NCBI RefSeq assembly: GCF_932526225.1
Contig: NC_064048.1
Coordinates: 4,596,437 to 4,660,436, forward strand
Length of the DNA: 64,000 nt
DNA from: Nematostella vectensis
Taxonomy: Eukaryota > Cnidaria > Anthozoa > Actiniaria > Edwardsiidae
Direction: 5' to 3'
Below the pieces are notes generated by a model. The model was not told the DNA's origin, did no database searches, and was given only the letters and a program-made list of their open reading frames with translations. The translations under genes and the position numbers were made by a program. Shown piece after piece: positions 37,033 through 52,000 of this stretch. Position 1 is the stretch's first letter. The number at the start of each line of letters is the position of its first letter.

Positions 37033-40000
37033 GTAAGATGGAGTGTTTAACCTAATTATGTGTTGTCTACACTACTATAGATGTGACGTAATAAAGTTGG
37101 GTGTCTAACGCGGTTTTTGTGTTGTTTGCAGAGCAAAACGAAGCATTCGTCAGCTCTTGAGCGTCAAGGTAAAATACAATATCAAAGATATATCAATTTC
37201 ATATTCGTAGATTAAATGAACATTTAATTTTCGATTTGTTAAAGACGCATAGATCTCCTCACAAGCATTGATTTCCAATGTCACATTGTTGCCTTTTATA
37301 GTATTCTACAATGTTTTAGAGAAAGGTTATTTTGACTGCCTTGAAAACGTGCCTTCAATATGTTATATGATACAATTTTTACGATAAAGAACAGCGCCTT
37401 CGCCAATTCGTCAATCGGCAGTGTTACTTTGTGGTATTCAAAAATCTGAATGATACAGTTACAGCAATTTTAATCCCTTCAGACGACAAAATCCTTAATT
37501 GCCAATGTGTTAGAAACTCTGGAGTAAGTCGATAAATAATCTAATGTCCTGGAAATACTCCGCTTGCAATGTTGTGGCGGCATTGACAATAAAGTCACTG
37601 TCCCCTTAACCCCTTCTCTTCACTAAAAAACCACGAAATGCGATATGCCAAGTTTTGTAAGAGTCAAAGGGTTATCATTTAATCCCTAGGTAGCAAGCTT
37701 ACTATCGCAGTGACGGAGTCGGCCTTATGGACTTTGCTACACTTTTTTTTATAAGAACCTTTTTATAAGAACGTTCAGCCTGAGTTTTCCCCAAAATTCG
37801 AAGAACATGCTATGAACATATCGAGGCTTAGTGTGATGCGTTCTAAAATCAGCATTGAATCATATTGTTTTAATTGGTGTTACCATAGCTATATACAATG
37901 AGCTATGTTTATATATTAGGCTGCAAAGTCAGTAAAGTTTAAGGACATCTTTAAGAACATTTTCAGCCTTAAAATTCTGCAAAAATAACAATGGCTCAGC
38001 CTCAACTGAAAACTAGAAGTTCTTATAAAAGAGTGTGTTACACTGCTATAAGAATGTCTGATTTTACATCTCAAGTCAGACCTTCTTAATTATTCAGCGA
38101 CTTGAAGTTTTTTTATGACAGGCTTAAGACTTGTGTAACTCGCCCGATATTATTTCATATAAGTATTGAAATAGCTCATCATTTATGACAATTGTTTGTT
38201 TTTTTTGCTTAGACTATTTTTTTTTTGTAATTTGAGAATATCCTCGCGGCTCTACTGTATTTACTTCAGTATAGTTTTGGACTGTTAATGACAAACCTTT
38301 AAAAAAAACTCCACCTGAAAAATCCAAATAAAACCTACAGTACTGTATATGTAACTGCATTAATAGAAATGAAAATTCAAATGTTGCTTTTACATTATTC
38401 AGTCTGCCTCGTACCCAGGCGTCTCAAGTCAGTTAAAAACACGTAAAAGATATACTAGTTAGCGCAATGAATCATGCACCTTTGCGCGCTTAATCCGGTA
38501 ACGCTAGTAAGCTCCTGGATACGAGGCAGTCGTTCAGTAGAAATTTCCAACTTAACAACGTGCAGTTGGAAAGCGTTTTCGTTACGGTTCTGAGTATGTG
38601 TTATCACAGTACGTGATCTTTTGTTTAAATATAACAACTATTTATTTTATTTTGTAAAACTACATAACTACTTTAGCACTACATATCGTATATATACGAT
38701 AGAGATATGATAATTATTTCATCTCGCATGTTGGACGCTAGTACCACTGTGTAACCAAACTTCATGGTATATTAGATTAAGGCCTTAATCTTCGAGGCAA
38801 TATAATCCACGCATTCGATCGAGAAATACGTTCCCGGGTTTTTTGCCTATAGGGTTTTATCCGGGTTTTCGTATCGGGCGTGTGATTTTGAAGTTGTATT
38901 TTCATAAGATTATTGATATTTTTGAATTGTGAAACTGCACTTGAACTTAAGTAATATTTTAGGTATTATAATTTTTAAGTTAAGAATATTTTCTGCATTG
39001 TATTTATATACCACGTTTGATTTCTAATGAAGTGTGTAGTGGTACCAGTTCGCAGGCACCCAGCACGAGTCACACACATATGGTGTTCTGTTGTTTTTGT
39101 GCCTTAGCGTGCGGCTACCGAAGGGTAGTAATGAACTACAGCTATCTGTGTGTATACATTAGTGCCCTTTGACACGTTCGGCCTTGGGATCTCAGGGTAG
39201 ATAGCCTTCACAATGTGATGTAATTGAAAAAAGTTAAGACGTGTAACGATTAAAATATCCTGATTGAATTTCTGATACCAGCTATCTTATTTATGTCAAC
39301 ATTAAATTCTGACACCCGAAAACAGTGGCAGTAAAAATGGCGTTGCTTCTTCATTTTGTCTTTGATTAAGTCGGAAGAACAAAATATAACTTAAAGTAAT
39401 GATTATATTTGACTGAAATATTTAATGCTATGATTTCTCCAGATAAACCGGCAAATAGATAGCCATCTTGAATTTGCTAATGTTATCTTGTAATTGACTA
39501 AATGATTAGTTAAAACGATTGCAATGTAATATCTTTCTACGATGAAATTTTTTCGTTTCTTAAAAAAAAAAACTTAGAAGCGACGTAAGTAACCAATAAC
39601 ACTTACTTATTTCAGAGCATCTATTGAGGTCATTACCTTCGTATGAGATTGACTACCCAACACAGGTTACCCACAATGGAAGATTTGTTCGTCACGTGAC
39701 AACCTCCGCCAGACATCGGTCCCGGAGAAGCATCCGGAATGATGACGGTTACCCTGTGCACTACAGCCTTAGTTTTGGTGGAAAAATCTACCAAATGAGA
39801 TTACATGTGAATGACAAACTACTTGGCTCCGGCTTTGTTGTTGAAAGACACAAAAAAGGCGGGAAAATCGAGAGAAGCTCAGTGGTGGAGAATTGCTACT
39901 TAGTCGGCGAGGTCCAGGGCTCTTTGCATAGCGCGGCCATCAGCGACTGCGAGGGACTGGTAAGTACAGGGCTATATTTATGATGAGATAGAAAATATCA

Positions 40001-43000
40001 AATGTGCTTGATAAGGTTATGAGTTTTTCGTAGGCCACGGCTTTTAGAAAAATAGGTAGCCCGATAAAGAGCATTATTACTGGTCCATTAGATTTTAAAT
40101 GGTCAGATAATGGTGTTTGAGCACAGAACTAACAATTTGTTAGTTTGTTTAGCTGTTGTTGAACAGTTTGTAACTCTACCACGAAATTACCGCATTTCGT
40201 GTCGTGGCCGCCATCTTGTTTTTGAGTGACAAAACGTGACGGGGGGATTTCCTTCTCTTCCCTCGCCCCCTTCCCCTAGTTCAAGCTTTCGCACGGCCAG
40301 AACAAAACAAAGATGGCGGCCACGACTCGGCGCATACATAGCGAAAAAAAAAAACACCGGGTAAACGCCTACAAGCAGGCTTGGAAATTTAGCTTTAAAA
40401 AATCTCCATCAACAACTCCTTTTTTATTGTTTACAAGTGCAAATACATGATACATATAATAAAGGAAAACTTACCAACCACGGTTGAAGTTTAAAACCTC
40501 ATTAGACATCAACGATATTTTGTTGAGAGTATCTTAGTCACTTGTTTTAATTTTCCGATGGAAATGGATTCTTTGAGTGAGTCAGTATAGTATATTGTGT
40601 GATTGGCCTTCTTTAAACGGCCTCTATCAGCTGCCATTTTGTCATCCTAGCAAAATACCAAGTGCGAAAAAGCATCCATTTCCATCGGCGGAATTTCGAG
40701 AAGCCAATGCGATATTTTCGATAGAATTTGGTAAATAAAGTATCAAACTTTATTTTTAGATGGCTATTTCAAGATTTCAGTACATTATTTGACTTCCAAT
40801 ATTTAATTAAAACCATAACAAAGGTGTGACTGAAAAGGACACAAGGACAAGTTAATATAGACCTTTATTTAAAGCATTTCTATCAGCCACTTTTTTGTTA
40901 TTGTTTAAGATCTGTATTTTGAAAAAAAAAAAACGTCCAAATAACCATCCACGATTAAACTCAGAATCTTCTATCATTGTATTTTATCAGAAGTATTAGA
41001 AGTTATACTCAGATCCTTAATTAAATCAGCCGATGTTAGTGGATGTCTTGGGTGACTCGATAACATTTGTTACGGTAAAATGGCGCGATATTGTTGTTAT
41101 TTATATATTTTGACCAATGTCCGTTATATCTGCTTTGACCCCTTGTCACCGTATCTAGCTGTTTTGACTACTACAATTAGTTTGTTGAACAGCAAGTAAA
41201 TTGTTGGATCTTACTTCTCATACACAAGAGGGGACTACGCCTATGTAAAGCTGTTGTCATGGCATTTTAAAGCCTTGTGTTGAACTTGTTTTGATCAGTA
41301 TTCTCCACGGACTTGCCCGGTCTCTTGAACGTATCTTCGGCACCCCTTTTCCCGCAACTAAAGACATCAGCAAACGCCAATTTAAACTTGACGCTGAAGA
41401 AATTGTAGATAATCGGGTTGCAAGCGCTTGCCACCACTACCGGCACTTTAAGTATCGTTAGAGTTAACGTGATAGAGTTAAAGTTTTTCCTGAGATAATC
41501 CAGGGGGAGAAACGTGGCCACCAGAACTAAAATATTAAAAGGGAGCATGCAAACTAGGAATACGACGATGACCATCAACATCATCATCGTTGTCTTTCTC
41601 TTCGTTCTTCCAACCCGAGCATGATTTACTGAGCCGGCGCGCATCCCTTCGGAAAATTCAGCGGTTGTGCGCATCTTGCGCATGATTGCGGAGTATGCCC
41701 ACGTGATAATGGCAACTGGGATGGCGAAGAAAATTGCAAAGACAGCTGCACTGTAGGCTTTTCTGACGCTATCTCCGCCATACTCGGTCCAGTCCTCTCG
41801 GCAATACCTATACGGTGGATTGTGGATGATGTTCTGGGTAGGGATCTGAGGCGAGGCCACCGCTATGGAAAAGAGCCATATGAGGGTGATGACGAGAAGG
41901 GTGCGCTTTATGGTGTGGTAGATCTTGGCGCGGAATGGGTTCACAATAGCGTGGTACCTGCAACAATTGAAGTGTTTTCGCGAGTAAATATTGTTGTATT
42001 AGGGACTACATCGTTTACAAATCATCTGCATATTAAAAAGTGACAGATTTTGAAGATAGGGGGCGTAGTATTGTTTACGACTGATCAAAGTGGTGGTTAT
42101 GAAGGCACATATATAGCTGTTGATGATGATGGTGATAACAACGTTGGAGGTGGTAGTGTTGATGCTCAATTGAATACAATGCATACCATTGTGATGATGA
42201 AGATAACGATAATGATGACGGTCCCGGTGGTGATGATGGTTGATGTTGATGATGCTGATGGTGGTGTTGACGGCAGTGATGGTAGTAATGGTAATGGTGG
42301 TGATGATGATGTTGATGATGCTGATGATGGTGTTGACGGCAGTGATGGTAGTAATGGTAATGGTGGTGATGATGATGGCGATGATGGTGATGGTGGCAAT
42401 TGTGATGATGATGATAGTGGCGATGATGGCAGTGATGGTAATGCTGGCAATGGTAGTGATGGTGATGATGATGATAGTGGCGATGATGGCAGTGATGGTA
42501 ATGCTGGCAATGGTAGTGATAATGATGGTAGTGATGGTAATGGTGGTGAAGATGGTAGTGATGGTGCTGGTGATAATGATGGTGATGATGGTAGTGATGG
42601 TGAAGCTGATGATGGTGGCGGTGCTGTTGATTTTTTATGATGACGTCGAAGGCAAAGATGATGACCACTATCATGCACGAAAAAAGTAGAACTTCACTTA
42701 TCTGGTGGTTCTGCTGCTGCTGTGTGGTCGAATGATTGCGAGGATTATTATGTTGGTTAAGATGTTGACTACACATATAACATTCGATCCACTCCCATTA
42801 CCTATCGAATGCCAACGCGACCATGGTATAAATCGAAGCCGACAGAGTCACCGTATTTAGAAATGGTACTGTCTTGCACATTCCTTCACCGAACACCCAG
42901 TAGTCAGGGGAAATCTCTATCCCCAGGAGGGGAGGAACGGAAATCACCGTGAATAGCACGTCAGCAACAGCAAGGTTCAACAGAAACGCGTTGGTCACTG

Positions 43001-46000
43001 TGCGCATGTCCGGATTACGAACTATGACGTAACATACCAACACGTTACCTGGGAAACAAAAGTATATCAGTAGTATAAAAATATATAAATATATAGTAAC
43101 TTTACTACTGTATAAGATCAGTAAAACTTAATAAATTTTGTAATTTGTTGATTCTGAGAAAAACAATAACTAACGAAAAATGTTGCCTTAAAGAGAAATG
43201 TAATAACTTTCAACGCAAAATTCAACTTAACACAAAATGTAATAGTTTTCCACGCAAAATGTAATCTTAACGCTAAATGTAATAACATTCAGTGCAAAAT
43301 TGTAATAGCTTTTTAGTAAAATGTAATAACTTATTGGCGGAGCTCCAAGCGCCCCATGTCTTTAAAAAAATTGGAAAATCAAAATTATTTACAGTCACAT
43401 CGAAAAGCAAAACCAACAGCTAAATATTCTTGTAGCTGGCATTTATATTTTCATTGTCTCTGGCAGGGATAATCAAGTAAAAACGCCTTAAGGTTATTTT
43501 AATTATATGATCATATACAGTCTGTATCCTTATTAACCTTATCGACTAATTGCTCGACCAACTGCGTCGTCATAGCAACGAATCCCGTAAAAAAATACAA
43601 AATTAATATAGTATATTTTGCTTTACTTAAGTTTAGAACTTTTGCTTTTATTTGATCTGCAAAAAAGACTTTTTAAATGATATAACGTGAACAAACAATC
43701 TAACATTATATTTGCCAGGAAAGTATTAGACAAAAATATACGCACAATCTTAGACCACAAATTAGTTTTTCTGATATTTTGACATTTCCAGCCGCAAATT
43801 AGTTCCACATTAAAAACATATAATTAGCATTGATTTCACAGAATACAGACTAAATATCAGGGATCCATCCTAGACGTTTACAGTTCTTTGACAGATCATG
43901 GATATTTGTCATTTCAGATGAGAATTTGGGTCAATAATTGGCTTGTAAGATCACCTGGTCGACACATTAAAAAACCCTTATTTCTGTGCTAAAAAGAAAG
44001 AAAGAAATGTTTGGAGCACGTTTGGAGTTTAAGAAATCTTTGTTATTTTAGAAATAGTTAATTTATAAGTTATGCAATAGTTGGCTTGTAGATCACCTGG
44101 TGGACACATTAGAAAACCCTTATTTCTGCACGAAGAAAATAAAGATGTTTGGAGCACGTTTGGAGGTTAAGAAATCTTTGTTATTTTTAGAAATAGTTGA
44201 CTTATAAGCTATATAGTTCTATGTTTTGTATGAAATCAAATGTCGTATATTTTCTATAAGATACGCTGCGGCAAATTCTAACGGGGATTAGTTTATCGTT
44301 GATCTCTGTGTTTTGATTTAAAATTCATTTTCCCTCTTCCATCTTTAACTAATTAATTCAAAGTACTAGCTTAATCACTTTAAACTCCGTATTTTATTGG
44401 TTTTCTGTAAATCCCTTAGAGATTTAGATTGTCTTTTCAACTTAAAAATTCTGCATATCAAAATGTCCAATGTACCCACAACATTTTTAACGTTCGCTTG
44501 TAGTCGTTTGTTCTTGCTAACTCTAAAAATGTATTGAATAGAAAGTCATGCCCCGGACAGAGCGACTAAATAAAATTAAACGTCAATTAAAACTCTCTGA
44601 TCGAAGTATAGCACTTTCGGTCGTCTTTAAAATGACAACGTGCCAGGAATTCCTCTGAAATGAGAAACAAGATTGATTGAGATAGAGAACAACTCCCTCT
44701 TGAGTACGATTCCCTTTTAAAGGGAGTGTCTAGTCATAAAGAGAAAATACTAAGCGTTATCCTTAATAAATAAATTCAATTCTTTTAGTTCAATCTTGTG
44801 TTAATCAAATTATACTCCGTCTTCCATTTGTGGTGTACTTTCTTACATCTTTAGTGAACATTGCTGTGGTCTATGTTATTATCTATTCCTAATAATATTT
44901 TGCTTCTAACACCATTCAATAATGTTTAGTGCTGTAAGGGGTTACGAAGAAAAGTAGCAACTGTTCTGCTTTTCCGAGCTATCCTAGTGTTAAATCTACG
45001 GTATAAAAGTGCAGTTTTACTGACTGTCGTAGTAGCTTAATATTGAATCAACGGCATCGAAGTGCAGTTTTTACTCACTGTCGTGGTACCTTAGTATTAA
45101 ATCTACGGTATTGAAGTACAGCCTTAACTTACTGTGGGGATACTAGTATTAAATCTACAGTATCGAAATACAGTTTTCGCTTACTGTAGTGGTGGTGCCT
45201 TTATAGTATCTACGGTATCGAAGTGCAGGTTTTACTTACTGCCGTGGTACCTTTGTGTATATTCCACGTTATAGAAGTACAATTTTTGCTTACCCACTAG
45301 GGCTATCAATGATATCACACCATAAACAGTAGAATACGCTGCGATGTTTACAACAGGAGCGAGTTTGACCCCAATGCCAGCATTTGCAGATTCGTTAGTG
45401 AAGTTCAACCTCATCTTGAATGCTCTCTTTCGCCTGTTGAAAGTCTACTTAAAGCACCACAAAGAACAATGAACACACTACAAACAGGATTCTTAAGGCG
45501 TACAGGGACTTTTTAGTATTGTCCGCGCTGTTTTCACCGCCAAGACGTTGCGGTTGGCGCCAAATGTATTCCCAATTTGTTGCCCTATAGCATTGTTCCG
45601 ACATTCAAGACATCGCCCGCGGAATTTCACAGCTCATTTTATGCTCTCGTGTTCTACACTCTGATTGTAAGGATAAGTCTCCCAGTAGGATATCGAGTAG
45701 GTGAGTGTGTCAGCAATTCTGATTTCGTGACAGTTCCATTGTTGACTTTACCAAATATTGTTTATATACATATCCAGAGATGCATTGATGCGCAAGAAGA
45801 GCGCGCGACGGGCCCTTCAGTGCGATTAATAAGCCCTTCTGCATTTTCGGCGTTACCAAAATTAATTTTTCTCTCCAACGCGTAAATAAATCCAATGTAA
45901 AAGTATTCACGAAATAACTTTTAGTTATTATTCTCTATTTGCGAGGTTAAGTAATTTACCATGTCTTTAAAAATAATTCGTGTTTGTATGTTTATGGTCT

Positions 46001-49000
46001 AAGTCAGCAACTTTGCAAAGATGCATTTTATTTAGACTTCTTTTACTTAAATAATCTCTTTCAGCCACCATTTTATCAACAAGAAAGATACCAAGTGTAA
46101 AAAAGAATTAATTGACATCGGCTGATTTGAGGTGGTTTGCGATATTTTCGACTGAATTTACAAAATTAAGTATAAAACTTTGTTTTAGATGGCCTTTGTC
46201 GATATTCTGTTACACAATTCTTCTTCTAATGTTGAATCTTAAACCATTTCTTGTAAATATTTTTAATAATTTTAAATCATTTTTATATATTTATTTTATA
46301 TTTAAGTTAGGACCCTTCTGAAAACCGCTTCGGCGATGTAGGCTCCCTCATTTAATATTATTATTATTATCCTTTAATGAAGATAATAACAAAGGCGTGG
46401 CTCACAAGGGCTCTTTAATGTTTTCCTGAAAGTCATTATCTAGTTTGATAATATATTTTTGAAGGGAGTCCTATTTCAAAACCAATGGCTTCTTTGGACT
46501 TCTTCTTCTTCTGGACATCCCTACTTTCCTTACTTATTTCATTTTTATGCCTTGTGAAAAAAAAAATATTGGCAAAAAATAAACTTTGCTAACTAAGCTA
46601 AACTAAGCTATGGCACAATTGCACTTTTCTAGTTTTTCCGTAGCATACTATTTTTATAACAAGCTTTTTTAGTGAGACCGGTCAACCTAATATTTCATTC
46701 TAAAAAAAAAAATCTAAAAAGACAAGCTTAGAACTTTATGACGAGGCTCAGATAGCAGTATTGAAATAGTTTTTTTGATTTTGTGATGGGTCTTAAAATG
46801 CAGAATCAAATTGTTTTCATAAGAACAATCATAAATATCGTTGATATTGATCATGTGTGTGTATTTTATGAACATCCTTAACAACATTTTCAGTCTAAAA
46901 TCCTAAAAAAATAAGCTTCTAAAAAAAACTGGACGTCCTTATAAAAATGTTCTATATTTAAGAAGGTCAGTGTTAACATGGACAATTGTGTTTGACAGCA
47001 CATTTTCACATCACAGCACCTATCATATGCCAATTGACTGATCATTGAATGTAAAGAGTGGATGATATGAAACTTGAGCATTGAACGTTTCTAGACGACG
47101 GACGTCAGGAACGAGGAAACACGAATTATTTTTTTTTCCATTTGTTGTCAAACCGTCAAGATTGATCAGTTTCCTGAATCAATCATTCACTCACCCATGC
47201 TGGCTTTCTCCGCGCAAGTAATCCATTTAACTGTCCCGCATGAAAAAGGACAAGCAATTGATTGGCCTAGAAGACATATGATTGACAGTACTGCCCCAAA
47301 AGTGTTTCCAAGTGCGTCATCTAGATCAGCTGCCTACAGTAGAAGTAACATTTGATCGTGTCATCAAATTCACGCGAAAACGTTCTCAAATATTATTAAG
47401 AATCTTAGAACACAATAAAAGAGAACACACAATTATTACCTAGTTATTCTATGACACCTTATTACTCTACAGCTTGTCTGTAGCTTTTCTAGTCTGCCAG
47501 GACCCGGCAACACTCGCCTTTCACCGAGTCCAGACGATATTTGCGAAATGTTTTTAATTACTTTGAACATCAGTCCAATGTCTTATTTTTAAATACCGAC
47601 CGTGTAATTAAGCCTTTTTTCGAAGATGTCACTCTGTCAGTTGTTATTCATAACTTGGCCAAAAAATGCTAGAACACTTAGCTTTACAAGCGCCTGAATT
47701 TCAGGTTTGGAACAAAAAGTAACTAGAATGAAATCGGGATTGAAATGAGAGAATAGTTTAGGTAATATTGAACGCCCTATTGCCAAGCCTTGACCTACAT
47801 TTTCTTGCTTGATTCCATCGGATTTTAGGAATTTAATTTAGATAAGCCTCAGGCGTTAATTTGTCTAAATTTGTAAAGCAATTAGCAGGGTGGTGTAATT
47901 AAAGAAATTCAAATAGACCAATATTTTGGAAAGTAAATCAGACGAACAAAATAATGTTCTAATTTTGGTCCAATTTTCCTTTTTTTTTTCTTTTTCAATA
48001 TATGAAAAAGCAAAAACAGCACTACTGTTTTTACAGCTACGATATTTAAAAGTTATTTTTACAGGAAAAAATAACATCAGTTTGACATGGCATGATGGCA
48101 TTCTTCAACTTTTCTATTTAATTTTCCGACCTTATGTAGAGGTATTTTGCAATTATCTCCAAAAATAGGCCAAAGAATTCGTTGCTTCATAGTTTTCTTT
48201 GATTCGCTGCTTTTTTCCTGACCGTCGTATTATAAAGTTATTCTTGATTCTCCCCTCCTTGTGTGGTTGGTAATAATAAGCAGAGAGCTAGAACTATGAG
48301 AATAATTACTATTTTTATAGGCAGTTTAGTGTTTAATGTAAAGGGATACTATGGGTCCTTTGATTTTGCATCCATCAGTTTTTTGCGGTCCTTTATTTTA
48401 TCTCCATAAAAATTGTGCTATTTTTATGTTGGCCTACCTGTAGGCTTTGATAGTTTTTCCGGCACGAAAACCTCGAAAACAGTTCGCATAACCCGGCTGC
48501 CATCTTGGATAATGCGTTCCGCAGGGGGAGGGGGGGGGGGGGAATTCCTGCCGAAAAAAACTATCAAAACCGACAGGTAGGCTATTTTTATGTCAAAATT
48601 GGCTGCGTACATACGACAAAAAATAGGTAGAATATAACAGAACCACCACGGAGTAAAACTAGTTTGTATAAAAAACTATGAAACTGTTTGCTTTGCTTTT
48701 CCAGGAGGGTATAATCGACATAGGCGTTGACGTCATATACATCGAGCCAATCATGAACGAGACATCATATCGAGGCACCGGAAGAAATGGGACCGGGAAG
48801 CCTCACTTACTTTACTTAAAGTCCATGCTGAACAAGATGGATGACGTGAATGTAGACTTAGTGGACGACTTTTTGCCAGCGGTTTCCGCGCATGCGCCAG
48901 GTAAAAGTCTTTTAAGACTTTTACCTATTTGTCTATTAAAATAGACACCTGCACTAAGAAATCATGTGACTCTTTGAGTGACAAACTCGAGGAAGTGAAA

Positions 49001-52000
49001 TCTTTATGGAAATAAGAGCTTTTTGGCATAGAAACTTTCTGTTTCATAAACGCTGACTAGTTTTGTTGTTGTTTAAATTTAAAGCCTAAGAGCGTGGGAT
49101 TTCTTCCGCCACTTTCCTAAAAGCACTCTAGATATGGTCCCCCCCCCCCTCCCTAAGAGCACTCTAAGTCGCCTGTTTTGATATCCCTAGTATCTACAGC
49201 AATTTTCCTTACACGTGCATTGTGTTTTGTTGTGTTTTGAGGAAGAGTGAGATGTTGCGATTTCATTAATATAGCTATAAAAGTTAGTGCAAACGGCGAA
49301 CGTCAAAATGTCAAAACATTGTTAGACTAAAGGAATAGTACACAGTTTAGTTATAAGAAAATGTTGTGTGGACCCTCCTTTTTCATTTCCAGGCCGCCAG
49401 ACTGCATTTCGTTACGAAGCAGCCAGCTCGTACATCAACATTGTGAACAAGGCCGAAAGACCTGTTAATGTAAGTACTTCCAAAGCGGGAAAAACCTAAG
49501 CTCGAGACAGGAACATATCCTTTCTTTTTTCACTGTAGGGGATGCAAGTTGCAGGAATAATTACATCGTGTACATGCCCTTAAACAATCTTTGTCAGCCG
49601 CCATTCTGTCATCCTAGCCAAGTACCAAATGAAAAAAAAAAGCATCCATTTCCATCGGCTGATTTGGGGAAGCCAATGCGATATTTTCTATTGAATATTG
49701 TAAATAAAGTATTAAACTTTGTTTTCAGATGGTTATTTCGAGATTTTATCACATTACGTGTCTTCCAATATTAAGAACAAAATGTAAAATATGTGACTGA
49801 CAAGAGCTCCTTAACCTAACCATTTCATTGTTTTAGGTGTTTTACATTAGTGGTGCCGCGGAAGTTCTGTTCTCACGGTTTGGATACGACGAGCACCAAA
49901 ACGTGAACACCTATACAAGTCACAAGTGGGTCGCGAGGGACGAGGCCACGAACAAGACATTACTGATAGGTGGCAAGGAGGTCTACAGTCCACCAGCCAA
50001 TACTAACAATGACAGGCTAAGCGTACACATCACGGTACCAAGTAAGAGCATTATTATGATACAGAGCGACAGAGCAAAAAATGGCAAGTTTTACCAAAAT
50101 AAGGTCTGGTTAACTTCGGTAAGCTTGAATTTTTGCATAGAGGTATCTACATATCAAAAAGTGTATTTTTTTTCTAATGTATTAGTCTTCGAGATATGAG
50201 GCTTGAAGTGCAATTTTCAAATGTTCAAAGTATGAATTCTCCTCGTTTTTTTTAAGAGAAGTCGGGCTCTGATCAAAAATTAAGAAAAATTTTTCTCGCT
50301 AATATCTAAATATTATATTTTCTAAATTTCCTTAAAATTTGGAATTAAGCTTTTGGTCAGAGGAACTCCTTGTATGCGGAATCTTGAGCTTATATATTGA
50401 GAATTGGATAATTTCATGCCATTTTTTTGCTCTGTCATACAGAGCACAGCTATTAGCGATACTAAGCTTGATATCACCCCCCCCCCCCCTTCATTTAGAA
50501 GATAATTAAAGACAGGGTTACCCTGGTTCTAAAGCCTCGAACGTCTCTCTATTTAGTGGCCGGCCGACGGTGCTGAATAACGTATGCGCATGCGCGTGTT
50601 CTGGCGAAAACAAACAAAATCTCAGTGTTGAATCGTTCAAGTAAAGGTACGAAAGGCTGACTTCGGTCGCTGTTTTGACTTACTGTACAGCATTAAAACC
50701 ATACTGTACAAAAGATGACAGATTTGTTTGATAATGAGGGAGTCATAAAGAAAATTATAGCCTTAGGTTTGATCTAGTTTTCGTAGCATTCGCCAAAATG
50801 TGACAGTTCGCCGGTAAAACGCCGCCATTTCAAAACAAAAAGGCTGGTTAAACCGCGAGGTACTGGAACTAGTCTTGCGTTTTTCAGCACTGTCTGGCCG
50901 GCCAGTCTCAAGTTCGCTGGCCAATAAATAGAGACGTTCGAGGCTCTGGAACGAGAGCAAGACATGGTTGAAGTTATATGATTTATGTGAGCGGAAATTC
51001 TTTTTTTAACAGAAGCGTAAAACATACCACTTGAACCTTGTGTTGGCTTTATACCTGACTTCACTACGTTCACGCATATAACCTAGTTTTTCATAGCTTG
51101 TCTGTAGTTATTCAAGTCATACCACTTTGTATTACCTGACGCACTTTGTAAAACATGATGCATTTTGTAATACCTGACGCACTTTGTATTACCTGACGCA
51201 CTTTGTAAAACATGATGCATTTTGTAATACCTGACGCACTTTGTAATACCTGACGCACTTTGTAAAACATGATGCATTTTGTAATACCTGACGCACTTTG
51301 TAAAACATGATGCATTTTGTAATACCTGACGCACTTTGTAAAACATGATGCATTTTGTAATACCTGACGCACTTTGTATTACCTGACGCACTTTGTAAAA
51401 CATGATGCATTTTGTAATACCTGACGCACTTTGTTATACCTGACGCACTTTGTAATACCTGACGCACTTTGTAATACCTGACACACTTTGTAATACCTGA
51501 CGCACTTTGTAATACCTGACGCACTTTGTAATACTTGACGACTTGACGCGCTTTGTTATTCCTGACGCATGTTGTTCTCTTTAGAATCTCTTTGTTAATT
51601 CCTGATGCGCTTTGTAGGATTTGAAGTATTTTGTATGTTTAGAGGGATTGAAGCTACCGAAGTATGAGAAGCCTGCTCCCCCTGACAGCCATTTGAGTAT
51701 CGTGAACCACGCGGGTCGATTTGTACAGGTGAGGACTCCAGTAATACAGGTACCTTATTATGCACTTTGATTCAAATTTCGCGATTTCAAAAGATTCGCG
51801 AAAATAAAAAGACGTGAAAATTAGGATGCGCGAAAATTAAGTAAGTACACAAGAAGCCTGAAGTTGGGGATAGATTTTGTTGCTCTATTAGCTCTATCCT
51901 GTTAACAGCTTCCTTTGCCCGGATGTAGGGGACAGGAGACAAGCTTCTTGAACGATGCCACCTTTCTTACCCGTATTCATGGAAGGTGGTATCACAACCA

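Larger units (their letters stand above)
39616..48900 (+). other. ADAMTS propeptide exons 3 and 4
   Basis: Exon 3 (39616-39959) reads [18 protein letters not shown], then [12 protein letters not shown] (an internal basic site of the kind seen in ADAMTS propeptides), then [16 protein letters not shown], then [19 protein letters not shown]. Exon 4 (48705-48900) supplies VDVIYIEPI, the usual IEPL-type end. The two are separated by an 8.7-kb intron containing the GPCR gene. The Cys pair around CYLVGEV and SDCEGL matches the propeptide's conserved cysteines. Confidence 0.85.

Noticed and set aside
42050-42776. Long open frames of 149-233 aa on both strands
   Set aside because: All arise from a GAT/GGT trinucleotide array in a GPCR intron; composition is pure repeat (His/Tyr, Asp/Gly, Ser/Pro).
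51083-51524. Repeat proteins of 86-111 aa on the minus strand
   Set aside because: Translation of an intronic 18/19-bp tandem array with no start context or splice support.
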